This document shows positions 18,600 through 27,660 of a DNA stretch of 64,000 bases, one piece after another (position 1 is the first letter of the stretch; every line of letters begins with the position of its first letter). The notes beneath the pieces are model-generated. The model was not told the origin of the DNA and did not search any database. It saw only the letters and a program-made list of their open reading frames with translations. Both the position numbers and the translations under genes were made by a program. This stretch comes from JASTVH01 sp042862465 (GTDB taxonomy: Bacteria; Pseudomonadota; Gammaproteobacteria; Pseudomonadales; Oleiphilaceae). The stretch is from positions 1-64,000 of the forward strand of contig JASTVH010000006.1 of NCBI GenBank assembly GCA_042862465.1, given 5' to 3'.

Positions 18600-19463
18600 A
18601 TGGACACTACAATGCGGGAACTCCTCTTTATTGCTTTTATGCTCCTTGCCTGGCGGAGCTTGGCCGAGCCGGTACCGGTGACCATCAATGTGGATGCCAA
18701 CTACCAACCGTTTAGTTATCGAAACGAGGACGGCAAAGCCGAAGGGATCTATATCGACATTCTGCGCGAAGCGTTTTCACGCATGGAGGGGTTTCAGGTC
18801 ACCCTGGAACCGGTACCCTGGGAACGCGGTAAGCTGATGATGCAAAAAGGTGAGGGGTTTGCTCTGGCTCCTGCCTTCTATCATGGCCATGACTGGCCTT
18901 ATCTGTTCCCCTATTCACAGCCTTTCTATACCGAAACCATTATCGCGGTCTGTAACGCAGAACTGGTGGAAAACAAACAGCGTCAATGGCCGCAAGACTA
19001 TATCGGCCTTACCGTCGGTAATATTGCCGGCTTTGACGGTTGGGGCGGTTTCGAATTCTGGAAGCTGGTGCATCAGGGCAAGATCCGCTACGAAGAGGCC
19101 CGCAGTACTAACCTGAATATCCTCAAACTGGTCAAGGGCCACATCGACTGCATCATGATGGAGAACCTGGCCTTCGATCACCAGATGCGACAGATTAAGG
19201 CATCGGGCCGTTACCATGCCTCGGATGTGGAGCCCCGGAAAGCGGCGCTGATCGGGCGTGATCCGGTGTATATCGGTTACTCCAAGCCGGCCATGCAGTC
19301 CGGTAAATACCCCTGGGCTTTCGAGTTCATGCAGGCTTTCGACTCAACCATTTACCAGATGCATAAAAACGGGGATATCGGCCGGATCATACAGCGCTAT
19401 GGTGGCCCCGGGGACGTCCGCGATATCACGCAGTTTCGGTTCAATCCCGCCTTTAGACAATAA
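18600..19463 (+). CDS. Periplasmic solute-binding protein, family 3 (orphan)
   Basis: This is a 287-residue SBP_bac_3-type protein (amino-acid-binding fold). It has a short signal peptide (LLFIAFMLLAWRSLA) and the opening signature ANYQPFSYRNEDGKAEGIYIDIL. The start may be ATG 18600 or ATG 18612; the GGAAGGGA site is better spaced for 18612. No permease or ATPase is adjacent, so it may serve a transporter elsewhere or be a sensor-like binding protein. Its DNA is somewhat AT-richer than the nos operon. Confidence 0.75.
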   Translation: MDTTMRELLFIAFMLLAWRSLAEPVPVTINVDANYQPFSYRNEDGKAEGIYIDILREAFSRMEGFQVTLEPVPWERGKLMMQKGEGFALAPAFYHGHDWPYLFPYSQPFYTETIIAVCNAELVENKQRQWPQDYIGLTVGNIAGFDGWGGFEFWKLVHQGKIRYEEARSTNLNILKLVKGHIDCIMMENLAFDHQMRQIKASGRYHASDVEPRKAALIGRDPVYIGYSKPAMQSGKYPWAFEFMQAFDSTIYQMHKNGDIGRIIQRYGGPGDVRDITQFRFNPAFRQ

Positions 19464-19505
19464 CTTCCAGCTGCATGCAAACCAGCCCCTAAACAGGGCA
19501 TTCGC

Positions 19506-20633
19506 TTATCCCGGGGCAGGCGGAAAGTGTGCGAGCCCCTCAATGAAGCTGAAGGATTCCAGGGTCACCCAGAGCACGAACACACTGTAAGCCAGCAGCA
19601 ATGCCCAGGATTCGCCCCGGGTCAGGATCATGTGGGTACGCATCATCAGGAAAAGCAGCAGGGTGCCCAGGGTCAGTACCCCCATCATCGGTGCCGCCAC
19701 GGAGTAGTTGATGACCGCCGAACCGGCGATGAGAATGCCGATTGGGATGCAGCACAGCAGATCGAAGATGTTGCTGCCGAGCACGTTGGCGATGCTGGTT
19801 ACGCCCTTGCCGCCGCGGGCCGCCCGCACGGAGACGAAGGCGTCCGGAATCGAGGTGCCCATGGCCACCACCGTGATGCCCCAGAGAAAGCTGGGGGTGT
19901 CGAGGAGCCGGCCGAAGTTCACCGCCGAGCGCACCAGCCCTTCAACGCCAGCGAGAATCAGCAGCAGACCCAGCCCTAGTCGCGCCCACTCCCGGCCCGG
20001 GCGGATTGTGGTGGTGTCAGCATCGGATTCGTAGTCCATGGTGTCCTGATACTGCACGAAGATGTAGACGAGATAGAGCAGGACCGGCATCAGGGCGAGG
20101 CCGCGGGTCATTTCGCCGCGGATGCTGCCGTCGCTGCTTTGCAGGGGATGGTAGATCACGGCAAAGGAGAACGTGAGCAGCAAGGCCGCCACCGCGATCA
20201 TGTAGAACTGGGCTTCCTTGTAGACCAGATCCCGATTGGTGGACAGCGGGTTTTGCGACATCAGCCCGGAGAGCGCCGGGATGACCAGGATATTGAAAAG
20301 AGCCGAACCGACAATCGCCGCCATCCCCAGTTCGAATTCCCCATGCACGAGGGTGGAAACCACCACCGTGGCCAGTTCCGGAAAACTGGAACCGATTGCC
20401 ACCACAATCGCCCCCTGCACGATCTCGGGCAGCCGATAGTAGACAGACAACCGCTCACTGGCCGACTCCAGCAATCCGCTGCCTTTCCACACCACCGCCG
20501 TGCCCACCACAGCCACCAGAATCCAGCCCAACAGTTGCGTGATAGCGACCTCCTGTCTTTTGCGTGAGGGAACCTGGGCCAACATATCGAACTGATCGCA
20601 TTCGCGCGAGCCGAAACGTCGACGGACCCCCAA
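19506..20633 (-). CDS. Sodium/calcium exchanger family membrane protein
   Basis: It encodes a CaCA-superfamily exchanger of up to 375 residues with about ten helices in two homologous halves. The first alpha repeat is GAIVVAIGSSFPELATVV. The second is GITVVAMGTSIPDAFVSVRAA, followed by GSNIFDLL. These are the ion-binding alpha repeats. The true start is uncertain: ATG 20585 is more natural than ATG 20633, and a GGAGG lies even further in. The protein exchanges cations across the inner membrane; Na+/Ca2+ specificity is only a family assignment. Confidence 0.85.
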   Translation of the reverse strand: MGVRRRFGSRECDQFDMLAQVPSRKRQEVAITQLLGWILVAVVGTAVVWKGSGLLESASERLSVYYRLPEIVQGAIVVAIGSSFPELATVVVSTLVHGEFELGMAAIVGSALFNILVIPALSGLMSQNPLSTNRDLVYKEAQFYMIAVAALLLTFSFAVIYHPLQSSDGSIRGEMTRGLALMPVLLYLVYIFVQYQDTMDYESDADTTTIRPGREWARLGLGLLLILAGVEGLVRSAVNFGRLLDTPSFLWGITVVAMGTSIPDAFVSVRAARGGKGVTSIANVLGSNIFDLLCCIPIGILIAGSAVINYSVAAPMMGVLTLGTLLLFLMMRTHMILTRGESWALLLAYSVFVLWVTLESFSFIEGLAHFPPAPG

Positions 20634-20760
20634 GCCTTGATAAATGCGGCGGAAAGGCCATTGCCTAACGGCTTAGGATTGTACTTACTGTGTCTATTCT
20701 GACGTTAGGTTGGCTGTGATGCGCAGAAACTGTTGTAACAACCGCACTTACGCCATACAT

Positions 20761-20899
20761 CCCCTCTCCCCACCGCGGGAGAGGGCCAGGGTGAGGGGGA
20801 GGCGCCGGAAGGCGCCCATACGAAGTCGCTACGCTCTGGCAGAGGCATGGCCTCGGTTTCCCTCTCCCCAACCCCTCTCCCCGGCGGGGCGAGGGGCTA
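20761..20899. repeat. Intergenic palindromic repeat, CCCTCTCCC family, copy 1
   Basis: The element has two outer arms, CCCCTCTCCCC...GGGAGAGGGCCAGGGTGAGGG and CTCTCCCCAACCCCTCTCCCC...GGGGCGAGGGGCT. They flank an inner hairpin, GGCGCCGGAAGGCGCC. Four more copies are in this window (about 52960, 60159, 63129 and 63299). It lies between the exchanger and the hydrolase genes. Confidence 0.8.
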
Positions 20900-20963
20900 A
20901 TCGCCGCAGACACTGTGGGTTTTTCCAATAAGGGGCAATGCCGCAACAAGGAGTCAATAAACC

Positions 20964-21806
20964 ATGGGCCTCAAAGTCCACCACCTCAACACCGCCACCC
21001 TGTGCACCGGCACCCGCAAGCTCATCAATGGAAAGGGGAGCTGGCTCAATCCCACGGGCTGGCTGCGCAAGGGGCAGATGGTGTGCCATTGCCTGTTGAT
21101 CGAAACCGCCGAAGGGCTGGTACTGGTGGATACCGGATTCGGCCTGGACGATGTCAGCCGGGGCGACCTCACCCGGAAGCTCCTGCTTCGCAGCATGGGC
21201 GCCATGGCAGATCCGGCGGAGTGTGCCATCAGCCAGATCCGGGCACTGGGATACCAGCCGGATGATGTCCGCCATATCATCCTGACCCACCTCGACCCGG
21301 ACCACGCCGGCGGCATCAAGGATTTCCCCCGGGCCCAGGTCCACGTGCACCGGCGGGAATGGGAAGCGGCAATGAACCCCGCCACCACCGTGGAAAGCTA
21401 CCGCTACCAGCGCCACGACTGGGCCCACGCCCCGACCTGGGTGACCCACAAGGAGAACGGTGAGCGCTGGAATGGCTTCAAGCTGGTACGTCCACTGGCC
21501 GAGTCGCTGCCCGAGGTCCTCATGATCCCCCTGATCGGCCACAGCCGCGGCCATTGCGGTGTCGCGGTGGATACTACAGACGGATGGCTGCTGCACTGCG
21601 GGGATGCCTATTTCAACCACACCGAGGTGGCGGGCCGGAAGGCGACACCGCCGCCGGGCATCGCGCTGCTTGAAGCTTTCACCGAAACCCATCGCGAGCA
21701 ACGTCTGGATAATCTGGACCGGCTGCGGCTGCTGCACCGACAGGGCGGGGCCAAGCTGATTTGCTCCCACGATCCTGATGAGTACCATCAGTGCTGCGGG
21801 CACTGA
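20964..21806 (+). CDS. Metallo-beta-lactamase-fold hydrolase (AHL-lactonase-like)
   Basis: The 280-residue protein has the dinuclear zinc motif THLDPDHAGG at about residues 112-121. Downstream metal ligands are in GHSRGHCGV and LLHCGDAYF, and there is a late histidine in CSHDPDEYH. The layout (LVDTGFGLDD early, HxDxDH, then GHSRGH) is that of the N-acyl-homoserine-lactonase/quorum-quenching branch, though many members have other substrates. It follows an intergenic repeat and precedes arfB. The substrate is not determinable from sequence. Confidence 0.85.
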   Translation: MGLKVHHLNTATLCTGTRKLINGKGSWLNPTGWLRKGQMVCHCLLIETAEGLVLVDTGFGLDDVSRGDLTRKLLLRSMGAMADPAECAISQIRALGYQPDDVRHIILTHLDPDHAGGIKDFPRAQVHVHRREWEAAMNPATTVESYRYQRHDWAHAPTWVTHKENGERWNGFKLVRPLAESLPEVLMIPLIGHSRGHCGVAVDTTDGWLLHCGDAYFNHTEVAGRKATPPPGIALLEAFTETHREQRLDNLDRLRLLHRQGGAKLICSHDPDEYHQCCGH

Positions 21807-21867
21807 CTGACCGGCCCGCGCCGCGTTTTCATTCACGCCAGAGGGCTGAGCCCGGAGCCGTAGCGTC

Positions 21868-22281
21868 TTGCTGAAGATTTCCCAGAAAGTGGCCATCCCC
21901 GACCACGAGATCGAACTGACCGCCATCCGCGCCCAGGGCGCCGGCGGCCAAAACGTCAACAAGGTGGCCACGGCCATCCATCTGCGGTTTGATATCCGCG
22001 CCTCGTCACTGCCGGATTTCTACAAGGAACGTTTGCTGGCGCTGCAGGATCACCGGATCACCAACGACGGTGTGGTGGTGATCAAGGCACAGCGCCACAG
22101 AACCCAGGAGCAGAATCGGGAAGATGCGCTGGAGCGTCTGCAGGAGTTGATCAAAAGCGTGTCCAAGGTGCAGAAAAAGCGCAAACCGACGCGTCCTTCC
22201 CGCAATGCGCGCAAGAAACGCATGGACAAGAAATCCCAGCGCGGCCGCATCAAGCAGTTGCGGGGCAAGGTGATGGACTGA
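21868..22281 (+). CDS. arfB: Peptidyl-tRNA hydrolase ArfB (ribosome rescue factor)
   Basis: The start is TTG 21868. The 137-residue protein carries the release-factor motif GAGGQNVNKVATA, in which the GGQ glutamine promotes hydrolysis of peptidyl-tRNA on stalled ribosomes. A lysine/arginine-rich C-terminal tail (KKRKPTRPSRNARKKRMDKK) enters the mRNA channel. Length matches ArfB/YaeJ. It converges with the DUF2267 gene. Confidence 0.93.
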   Translation: MLKISQKVAIPDHEIELTAIRAQGAGGQNVNKVATAIHLRFDIRASSLPDFYKERLLALQDHRITNDGVVVIKAQRHRTQEQNREDALERLQELIKSVSKVQKKRKPTRPSRNARKKRMDKKSQRGRIKQLRGKVMD

Positions 22282-22291
22282 TCACCGGCAA

Positions 22292-22313
22292 TGGAGCGGC
22301 GGAGCCCGCTCCA
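22292..22313. terminator. Hairpin between convergent arfB and DUF2267 genes
   Basis: TGGAGCGG (22292-22299) pairs perfectly with CCGCTCCA (22306-22313) around a 6-base loop, between two converging stops. It lacks a U tract on either side. A shared transcription end is plausible. Confidence 0.5.
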
Positions 22314-22340
22314 CGCTGACTAGCCTGTGGGCGGGCCGGA

Positions 22341-22766
22341 TTACTGGGGCCAGAGGTCCCACACTTCCTTGGGATGCATTTCCTTGATCTTCTCCACCTC
22401 GCCCGGCTCGAGGTGACGCTGGATGACGGACAGCACGGCCCGCAGCGTCGCCTCTGCATCCACCGGCTCCCGGCCACTCATCTTCTCGTTGATGGCCTCC
22501 AGGATCTCCTCCCGGTGGCGCCACTTCTGCGGTGAATCGGTCGGATGCCAGCCTTCGAAGAACAGCCCGCGGGCGATGATCGGCAGCTGCGCCGCGAAGT
22601 GCGCGGCCTCGTCCACGGTAATGCGTTCCCGCAACGTCTGCAGCACGGCCCGCAGGCGCAGCCAGGCATCTTCCTCGTCGATGCCGCCGAGCTCGTCGGC
22701 GGTTTCCCTGAGCCAGGTGTTGATCACGGTAACGTTGCGTTCAACAGTGTCCACACTTGCCTGCAT
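22341..22766 (-). CDS. DUF2267 domain protein
   Basis: This 141-residue soluble protein starts at ATG 22766 behind AAAGGAGG. It matches the DUF2267 pattern: two similar helical halves, each opening with a WLR or TLRAVL segment (DEEDAWLRLRAVLQTLRERIT and DAEATLRAVLSVIQRHL). The motif LPIIARGLFFEGW lies between them. The function of DUF2267 is unknown; members are often stress-linked. It ends KEVWDLWPQ, typical of the family. Confidence 0.85.
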   Translation of the reverse strand: MQASVDTVERNVTVINTWLRETADELGGIDEEDAWLRLRAVLQTLRERITVDEAAHFAAQLPIIARGLFFEGWHPTDSPQKWRHREEILEAINEKMSGREPVDAEATLRAVLSVIQRHLEPGEVEKIKEMHPKEVWDLWPQ

Positions 22767-23081
22767 GGGGCCTCCTTTGTCTTGAACTGAACGGCCTTTT
22801 CAGGCGGTTGCAATGTATGTCTTGATGCTCGTGGAAGGCCAATTCAAGTCCCAAGAAGATTACCAAAAGAACAAAAAGCGACTCATTCGTATAGGTAACA
22901 AAAATACACACAAGAAAAATGAGCCTATTTTGTGTTCCGGCGTATATCTCCCGACACACCAGGTACGCCAGGGCGAAGCTTGCGAACAGGGCGACTGGAT
23001 TCTGGTTGGGCAGTCACCCTGACCACGCTCATTCGCGGTCGTGGCAGAGGGTAAAAAAAGAACAGCACGGAGACGTTACCT
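22767..23081. other. AT-rich intergenic region
   Basis: These 315 bases separate the divergent DUF2267 and chemoreceptor genes. They are clearly AT-richer than the flanks and must hold both promoters. I see no convincing gene, repeat or recognisable operator, and no clear flagellar sigma-28 promoter. Confidence 0.5.
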
Positions 23082-24689
23082 TTGCGCAAGAACACCCCCA
23101 TAACTCAGAAAGAAGTCGAGGTCCGACGAGAAGCGAACATCCTTTCCACAACCAATTCCAAAGGCCAGATTACCCACATCAATGACGAATTTGTGGCGAT
23201 CAGCGGCTTCGAACGGGATGAGTTGATTGGTCAGCCTCATAATGTCATTCGCCACCCCGATATGCCCCGGGGCGCCTTCGAAGAGATGTGGCGCCGGTTG
23301 AAGGAGGGGCAATCATGGTTGGGGGCGGTTAAGAATCGTTGCAAGAATGGCGATCACTATTGGGTTCAGGCTTACGCCATTCCCATTACTGACCGGAGCG
23401 GAGAGGTTCTGGAGCTGCAATCGATCCGATCACAACTGTCGGAGGAGGCGAAAACCAGAGCGGAAGTGTTGTACGCAAAAGTCCGCGAGCGTGAGCCGGA
23501 AAAAGGCCCTATAGAGCCGCCTCGTTTGAAGCGCTGGCCTTCACTTTTTTTACAACTGACGCTTGTTCTATTGCTCATGGTCGGCGGTGCGGCGCTTTTA
23601 ACCTTCGTCCAGCAGTCTGTAACTGTCAAGCTGGTAGAGCTCGCGGTCATCGCATTGATGGGTGTCGGTGCACTGGGAGTACTGACTCGACCCTACGCCA
23701 GGATAGTGAAACGGGCCCGATCCATCATAGACGACACAGTAGCGGAACGAATCTTCACCGGCCGTCTGGACGACGCGGGCAGTATAGAACTGGCTCTCAC
23801 GCAGCAGTCGGCTGAGCTGGATGCGGTGATCAAGCGCTTGCATGACGTTATCGAGCAGCTTGATGCTCGCGCCAATACTACGCTCAGTCACAGCACCCAG
23901 GCTCACAAAGCCGTTCAGGAGCAGTCCGCTAGCACCGATAGCATTGCATCAGCGAGCGAACAGATGTCTGCCTGCTCCAGTGACGTCGCCAGTAATGCAG
24001 TCAATATCCTGACCCAGGTGCAGCATGCAATCGAACGAGTGGGCAGCGGTAAATCACTGACACACAGTACCAAACAAAGCATGCAGGCCTTGTCTGAGGA
24101 GCTGGCAGGGGCGGCGGAGGCGGTGGGTAAGCTGGTTGAGGCGAGTCAGGGGGTTGGGGCGGCGCTGAAAACCATTGGTGAGATCACGGACCAGACCAAC
24201 CTTTTGGCACTGAATGCTTCCATTGAGGCTGCGCGTGCGGGCGAGGCCGGGCGTGGGTTTGCTGTGGTTGCGGAAGAGGTCCGAGGGCTGGCTCAGCGCA
24301 CCAAATCATCCGCTGAACAGATTGGTGAAACCATTGAGGACTTCGAAAACACCGTGCAATTGGCCACCGCATCCATGCAAAAGTGCCGTTCCTATGCAGA
24401 CACCACCGAAACCAATGCGACAGAATCAGCCAGTGCCCTCGATGAAGTGGCGACGTTTATCGAGGGGATTCAGTCACTGTGTGACAACACATCATCAGCT
24501 GCTGAGCAGCAGCACAGCGCCTCAGCGGAGATTTCCCAACGCATCGTCAGCATCAATGACCTGGGAGAAAACGCCATGAACCTCTTTACGGATGCGCAAG
24601 GGGCGTTGAATGAACTCAAATTGCAGATCGATCAGATGGGTGGTCTGGTTTTCCGGCTCAGGCGCCGCACGCTGGAAGCTGTTGGCTAG
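23082..24689 (+). CDS. Methyl-accepting chemotaxis protein with PAS domain (Aer-like)
   Basis: The start is TTG 23082 (CACGGAGA upstream). The 535-residue protein has an N-terminal cytoplasmic PAS domain (residues 15-120: ANILSTTNSKGQITHIND, then NVIRHPDMPRGAFEEMW). That signature is shared with the FAD-binding redox receptor Aer. Two closely spaced membrane helices follow (about 148-197) with almost no periplasmic loop. The signalling tip is EITDQTNLLALNASIEAARA, then GRGFAVVAEEVRGLA. There is no C-terminal CheR pentapeptide. It probably senses redox or energy state rather than an external ligand. Confidence 0.9.
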   Translation: MRKNTPITQKEVEVRREANILSTTNSKGQITHINDEFVAISGFERDELIGQPHNVIRHPDMPRGAFEEMWRRLKEGQSWLGAVKNRCKNGDHYWVQAYAIPITDRSGEVLELQSIRSQLSEEAKTRAEVLYAKVREREPEKGPIEPPRLKRWPSLFLQLTLVLLLMVGGAALLTFVQQSVTVKLVELAVIALMGVGALGVLTRPYARIVKRARSIIDDTVAERIFTGRLDDAGSIELALTQQSAELDAVIKRLHDVIEQLDARANTTLSHSTQAHKAVQEQSASTDSIASASEQMSACSSDVASNAVNILTQVQHAIERVGSGKSLTHSTKQSMQALSEELAGAAEAVGKLVEASQGVGAALKTIGEITDQTNLLALNASIEAARAGEAGRGFAVVAEEVRGLAQRTKSSAEQIGETIEDFENTVQLATASMQKCRSYADTTETNATESASALDEVATFIEGIQSLCDNTSSAAEQQHSASAEISQRIVSINDLGENAMNLFTDAQGALNELKLQIDQMGGLVFRLRRRTLEAVG

Positions 24690-24703
24690 ATTGTCGCGAG
24701 GAT

Positions 24704-24737
24704 AGCCTGCGCACCGGTGTCGGTGGCAGGCCTACCT
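24704..24737 (+). terminator. Hairpin after the chemoreceptor gene
   Basis: A two-part stem, CCTGC/GCAGG (24706-24710, 24726-24730) enclosing ACCG/CGGT, is followed by CCTACCTTTAAG. It lies between the converging chemoreceptor and dehydrogenase genes and fits a terminator with a weak T tract. Confidence 0.55.
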
Positions 24738-25613
24738 TTAAGAAGCTGTATTGGTTGTCAGCGCCTCGAAAACCGCTGCAAAGTCTTTGCGTTCGTAACC
24801 GTTGGCCGTCGCGCTGCCGTAAACCTCCTTGGCAAGGTTGGCCAGGTAGAGCGGCTGCTGGTGTTCGTAGGCGGTTTGCGCCAGCAGGTGGAGGTCCTTG
24901 TACATCAGTTCCATGGGGAACTGGGCATCGAAGTTGCCGCTGCGGATCAGTTCGGCCTTGCCGGTCAGGAACGGGGCGGTTACCGGCAGCTTCGGCAGGG
25001 TGTCCATGAGGAAGTCCCGGGAGAAACCAAGCTTTTCGCCCAGATGGGTGGTTTCTGCAAAGGCCAGCATGGACTGGGCGAGCATGGCGTTGACCAGCAT
25101 CTTCAGTGAGCTGCCTCGGCCGGTCTCGCCTACATGGACGATCTTGCTGCCCATGGTTTGGAGCAGGGATTCGACCTGCGCGAAATCGTCCTTGCTGCCA
25201 CCCACCAGAAAGGTCAGCTCGCCTTTTTCCGCTGGTTCTCGAGTGCCGGCTACCGGCGCATCCATAAAGCGAATGCCCTGCTGCTTTGCCGCCTGGGCCG
25301 CCCTGTCCGTGAACGAGGGATTAACCGTGGAGCAGTCCATCCAGAGGGCGTTTTCCGGCATGGCAGACAGGAACCCATGATCGCCAAGGGCCACGGTGTT
25401 CACCACCTCCGGTGAAGCCAGCATGGTGATCACCAGATCCGCTTCCCGAACTGCCTGTGACGCCGACTCCGCCGCGTGAGCCCCCTGTTCCTGCAAGGCC
25501 CGGATGGGGTCGGGGGAACGGTTGTAGACCGTCAGTGTTACGTCGGGATGACTGAGCAGGTTGCGGGCCATGCGTGAGCCCATGATGCCCAGGCCGATAA
25601 ACGTCACGTTCAT
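24738..25613 (-). CDS. NAD(P)-dependent beta-hydroxyacid dehydrogenase
   Basis: The 291-residue protein belongs to the 3-hydroxyisobutyrate dehydrogenase/GLYR1 group. It has the Rossmann motif FIGLGIMGSRMARNLL at residues 5-20. The substrate-binding motif FMDAPVAGTREPAEKGELT lies near residue 117. The catalytic lysine region is SSLKMLVNAML near residue 168. It starts at ATG 25613 behind AGGGAGAAAC. The family reduces small aldehydes or oxidises hydroxyacids (succinic semialdehyde, glyoxylate, hydroxyisobutyrate). The exact substrate is not evident and the neighbours do not help. Confidence 0.88.
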   Translation of the reverse strand: MNVTFIGLGIMGSRMARNLLSHPDVTLTVYNRSPDPIRALQEQGAHAAESASQAVREADLVITMLASPEVVNTVALGDHGFLSAMPENALWMDCSTVNPSFTDRAAQAAKQQGIRFMDAPVAGTREPAEKGELTFLVGGSKDDFAQVESLLQTMGSKIVHVGETGRGSSLKMLVNAMLAQSMLAFAETTHLGEKLGFSRDFLMDTLPKLPVTAPFLTGKAELIRSGNFDAQFPMELMYKDLHLLAQTAYEHQQPLYLANLAKEVYGSATANGYERKDFAAVFEALTTNTAS

Positions 25614-25669
25614 GATGTTTCTCCCTGTCAGTGTTTGAGGTGGTGAGAACCGGTTAGCTCCGCGCAGTG

Positions 25670-25757
25670 GCCGCCATTCCTGCGAGAGCAGGGATCCAGG
25701 GCGGCAGGAATTAAAAGGTCGCCCGCTCTGGATACCCGCCTACGCGGGCATGACGGT
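25670..25757. repeat. Hairpin repeat, 'TACCCGC..GCGGGTA' family, diverged copy
   Basis: A pair of imperfect hairpins, ATTCCTGCGAGAGCAGGGATCC and TGGATACCCGCCTACGCGGGC, face each other around a short spacer. They resemble the units at 42650 and 51131-52011. The copy sits upstream of the dehydrogenase and the YebC-like gene. Confidence 0.65.
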
Positions 25758-25892
25758 GGGTCCGGTCGTTCTGTATGTGGGAGACTAACCCGCTCAAATG
25801 TGTGCTTCAATCGTGGTTAACCGTGCCCCGGTCGTTCCCAAGTAAGCGCTGGCGGCGTAAAATCCGGACTTTTGCCAAAAGTGGGGTTTCCA

Positions 25893-26609
25893 GTGGGTCG
25901 CGCTTACCAGAACCGTAAAGAGTCCATGGCCAAAACGGCCGAAGCCAAAACCCGTGTATACAGCAAGTATGCCCGTGAACTGTATGTGTCTGCCAAGTCG
26001 GGCGGTACCGACCCGAACGGCAACGTCGCCCTGCGCGGCCTGATCGAGCGGGCCAAGAAGGCCCAGGTGCCGGCGCATGTGATCGAGAAGGCCCTCAAGA
26101 AGGCCGAGGGCGGCGGTGGCGAGGACTTTGCGGTGGCCCGTTACGAAGGGTTTGGGCCGGGCAACTGCATGGTGATCGTGGATTGCCTGACCGACAACCC
26201 CAATCGCACCTTCGGTGACGTTCGCGCCTGCTTTACCAAAACCAAGAGCAAGATCGGCGCCCAGGGCAGCGTGATGCACATGTTCGATCACTGCGCCATC
26301 CTGGCCTTCGCCGGTGACGACGAGGAGCCGGTGTTGGAAGCGTTGCTGGAAGGGGGCGTTGATGTTAGCGACATCGAGAGCGAGAACGGCATGATCACCG
26401 TATTCGCGCCCAATACCGAATACGCCGCCGCCAAGCAGGCGCTGGCCGAGGCTTTCGGCGACGTGGATTACGAAGTGGATGAAATCCAGTTCCTGCCCCA
26501 GACCACCACCGAGCTTACCGGTGATGATGTCGAGATGTTCGAGAAATTCCTGGATATGCTCAACGATCTGGAAGACGTCCAGAACGTGTTCCATAACGCC
26601 ACATTCTGA
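25893..26609 (+). CDS. YebC/PmpR-family protein (YeeN-like)
   Basis: The start is chosen at GTG 25893, which gives VGRAYQNRKESMAKTAEAK, the usual opening for this branch; the TTG 21 bases upstream adds residues foreign to the family. The 238-residue protein has the TACO1/YebC pattern: KARVYSKY-like start, SGGTDPNGN, LRGLIERAKKAQVPAHVIEKA, and the acidic later domains. YebC proteins have been described as DNA-binding regulators and more recently as helpers of translation through difficult stretches. Confidence 0.9.
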   Translation: MGRAYQNRKESMAKTAEAKTRVYSKYARELYVSAKSGGTDPNGNVALRGLIERAKKAQVPAHVIEKALKKAEGGGGEDFAVARYEGFGPGNCMVIVDCLTDNPNRTFGDVRACFTKTKSKIGAQGSVMHMFDHCAILAFAGDDEEPVLEALLEGGVDVSDIESENGMITVFAPNTEYAAAKQALAEAFGDVDYEVDEIQFLPQTTTELTGDDVEMFEKFLDMLNDLEDVQNVFHNATF

Positions 26610-26627
26610 CGCTCGGAGGTCTGGCCC

Positions 26628-27521
26628 TTATTCCGGGGGGAGAACCGCACCCTGCCTGATCAAGGGCCTCAGGATATGGCGCATGACGCCGGAATCACGC
26701 ATTTGCTGGAGCCGGCGGTTGAATACCTGGCGTAGCTTTTCGCCGCGAGGCTCGGCACGTGTGAAGAGCAGGCCCAGTTTGTTGCGGTGCAGAGCCTTGG
26801 GATGATGGGTGATCAGATTCCAGCGATTCTGCGGAAACTGCTCCCGGATCATGGCATAGCCGACAGCCTGGTCCTGGGGGTATAGCTGGATACGTCCAGC
26901 CATGAGCAGCCGCAGGTTGGTCTGATCGCTGGGGATTCTGACCACGGTCAGATTTCCGCTTTCCTCGGCCTCGTGAAAGGCGTCGCCATAAAAATACCCA
27001 ATAGTGGCGCCAATCCGCAGGTCTTTGAGGTCCTCCAGCGAATCCCAGTCAAACTCGAAGTCGCGACGATGAAAGAACACCATCTTGCCGTTGATGACCG
27101 GGTCGCTGCACAAATAGGCGCGACGCCGCTCCTCCGAACAATAGGCAGGCATCAGGATATCGGCGTTGCCGTATTTCACTTCGTGCTTGCTGCGCTGCCA
27201 GGGCTGGAAGCGAAAGATGACGTCATAACCTTCCGCTTCATAGGCTGTCTTGATCAGCCTTGAGATGGGGCCATAGGCTGTGGCTTCCTCGCTGACATAG
27301 GGCGGCCACGGGCCGGTGTCGACAATGATCTCGCGCGGATTGGCCCTGTCTTCTTCGGCCACTGTCAGTAGAGGTAGCAGGGCCAGTAGCAGGGCGGCAA
27401 CGCAGGTCTGCAGTGAGCGGAAGCGTCGATGTAAGCCGCGCGGCGATGCGGCGTTGCCTTTGTTCGTGGCGTCCAACGTGTCTGAGTCCCCTGGTTTCGA
27501 CGTATTTCGAGTTTTGCTCAT
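26628..27521 (-). CDS. Periplasmic solute-binding protein, family 3-like (orphan)
   Basis: The start is placed at ATG 27521, giving 297 residues. The frame stays open further upstream only because it is antisense to the NhaP-type gene. After a hydrophobic export segment (TCVAALLLALLPLLTVA) comes EIIVDTGPWPPYVSEEATAYGPISRLIKTAYEAEG, a variant of the SBP_bac_3 opening. DLRIGATIGYFYGDAF follows near the middle. There is no transporter next to it. It converges on the YebC-like gene with 18 bases between, and diverges from the antiporter gene. Confidence 0.8.
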   Translation of the reverse strand: MSKTRNTSKPGDSDTLDATNKGNAASPRGLHRRFRSLQTCVAALLLALLPLLTVAEEDRANPREIIVDTGPWPPYVSEEATAYGPISRLIKTAYEAEGYDVIFRFQPWQRSKHEVKYGNADILMPAYCSEERRRAYLCSDPVINGKMVFFHRRDFEFDWDSLEDLKDLRIGATIGYFYGDAFHEAEESGNLTVVRIPSDQTNLRLLMAGRIQLYPQDQAVGYAMIREQFPQNRWNLITHHPKALHRNKLGLLFTRAEPRGEKLRQVFNRRLQQMRDSGVMRHILRPLIRQGAVLPPE

Positions 27522-27660
27522 CGAGTCGGGCACCGATAAACCACCTGCCGAGTATAATACGTCGGCACCGCTTATGACTTGATGTTTTATTGTTATGCCC
27601 CCTGTCAACATCCACAGGTTGCCAGGGGAAATACGGGATGATGGCCTGAAGGAGTGGGTA

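Noticed and set aside
22813..23022. A 69-codon frame before the chemoreceptor
   Set aside because: Lysine-rich, no ribosome site, located in an AT-rich promoter region, with an equally long frame on the other strand.
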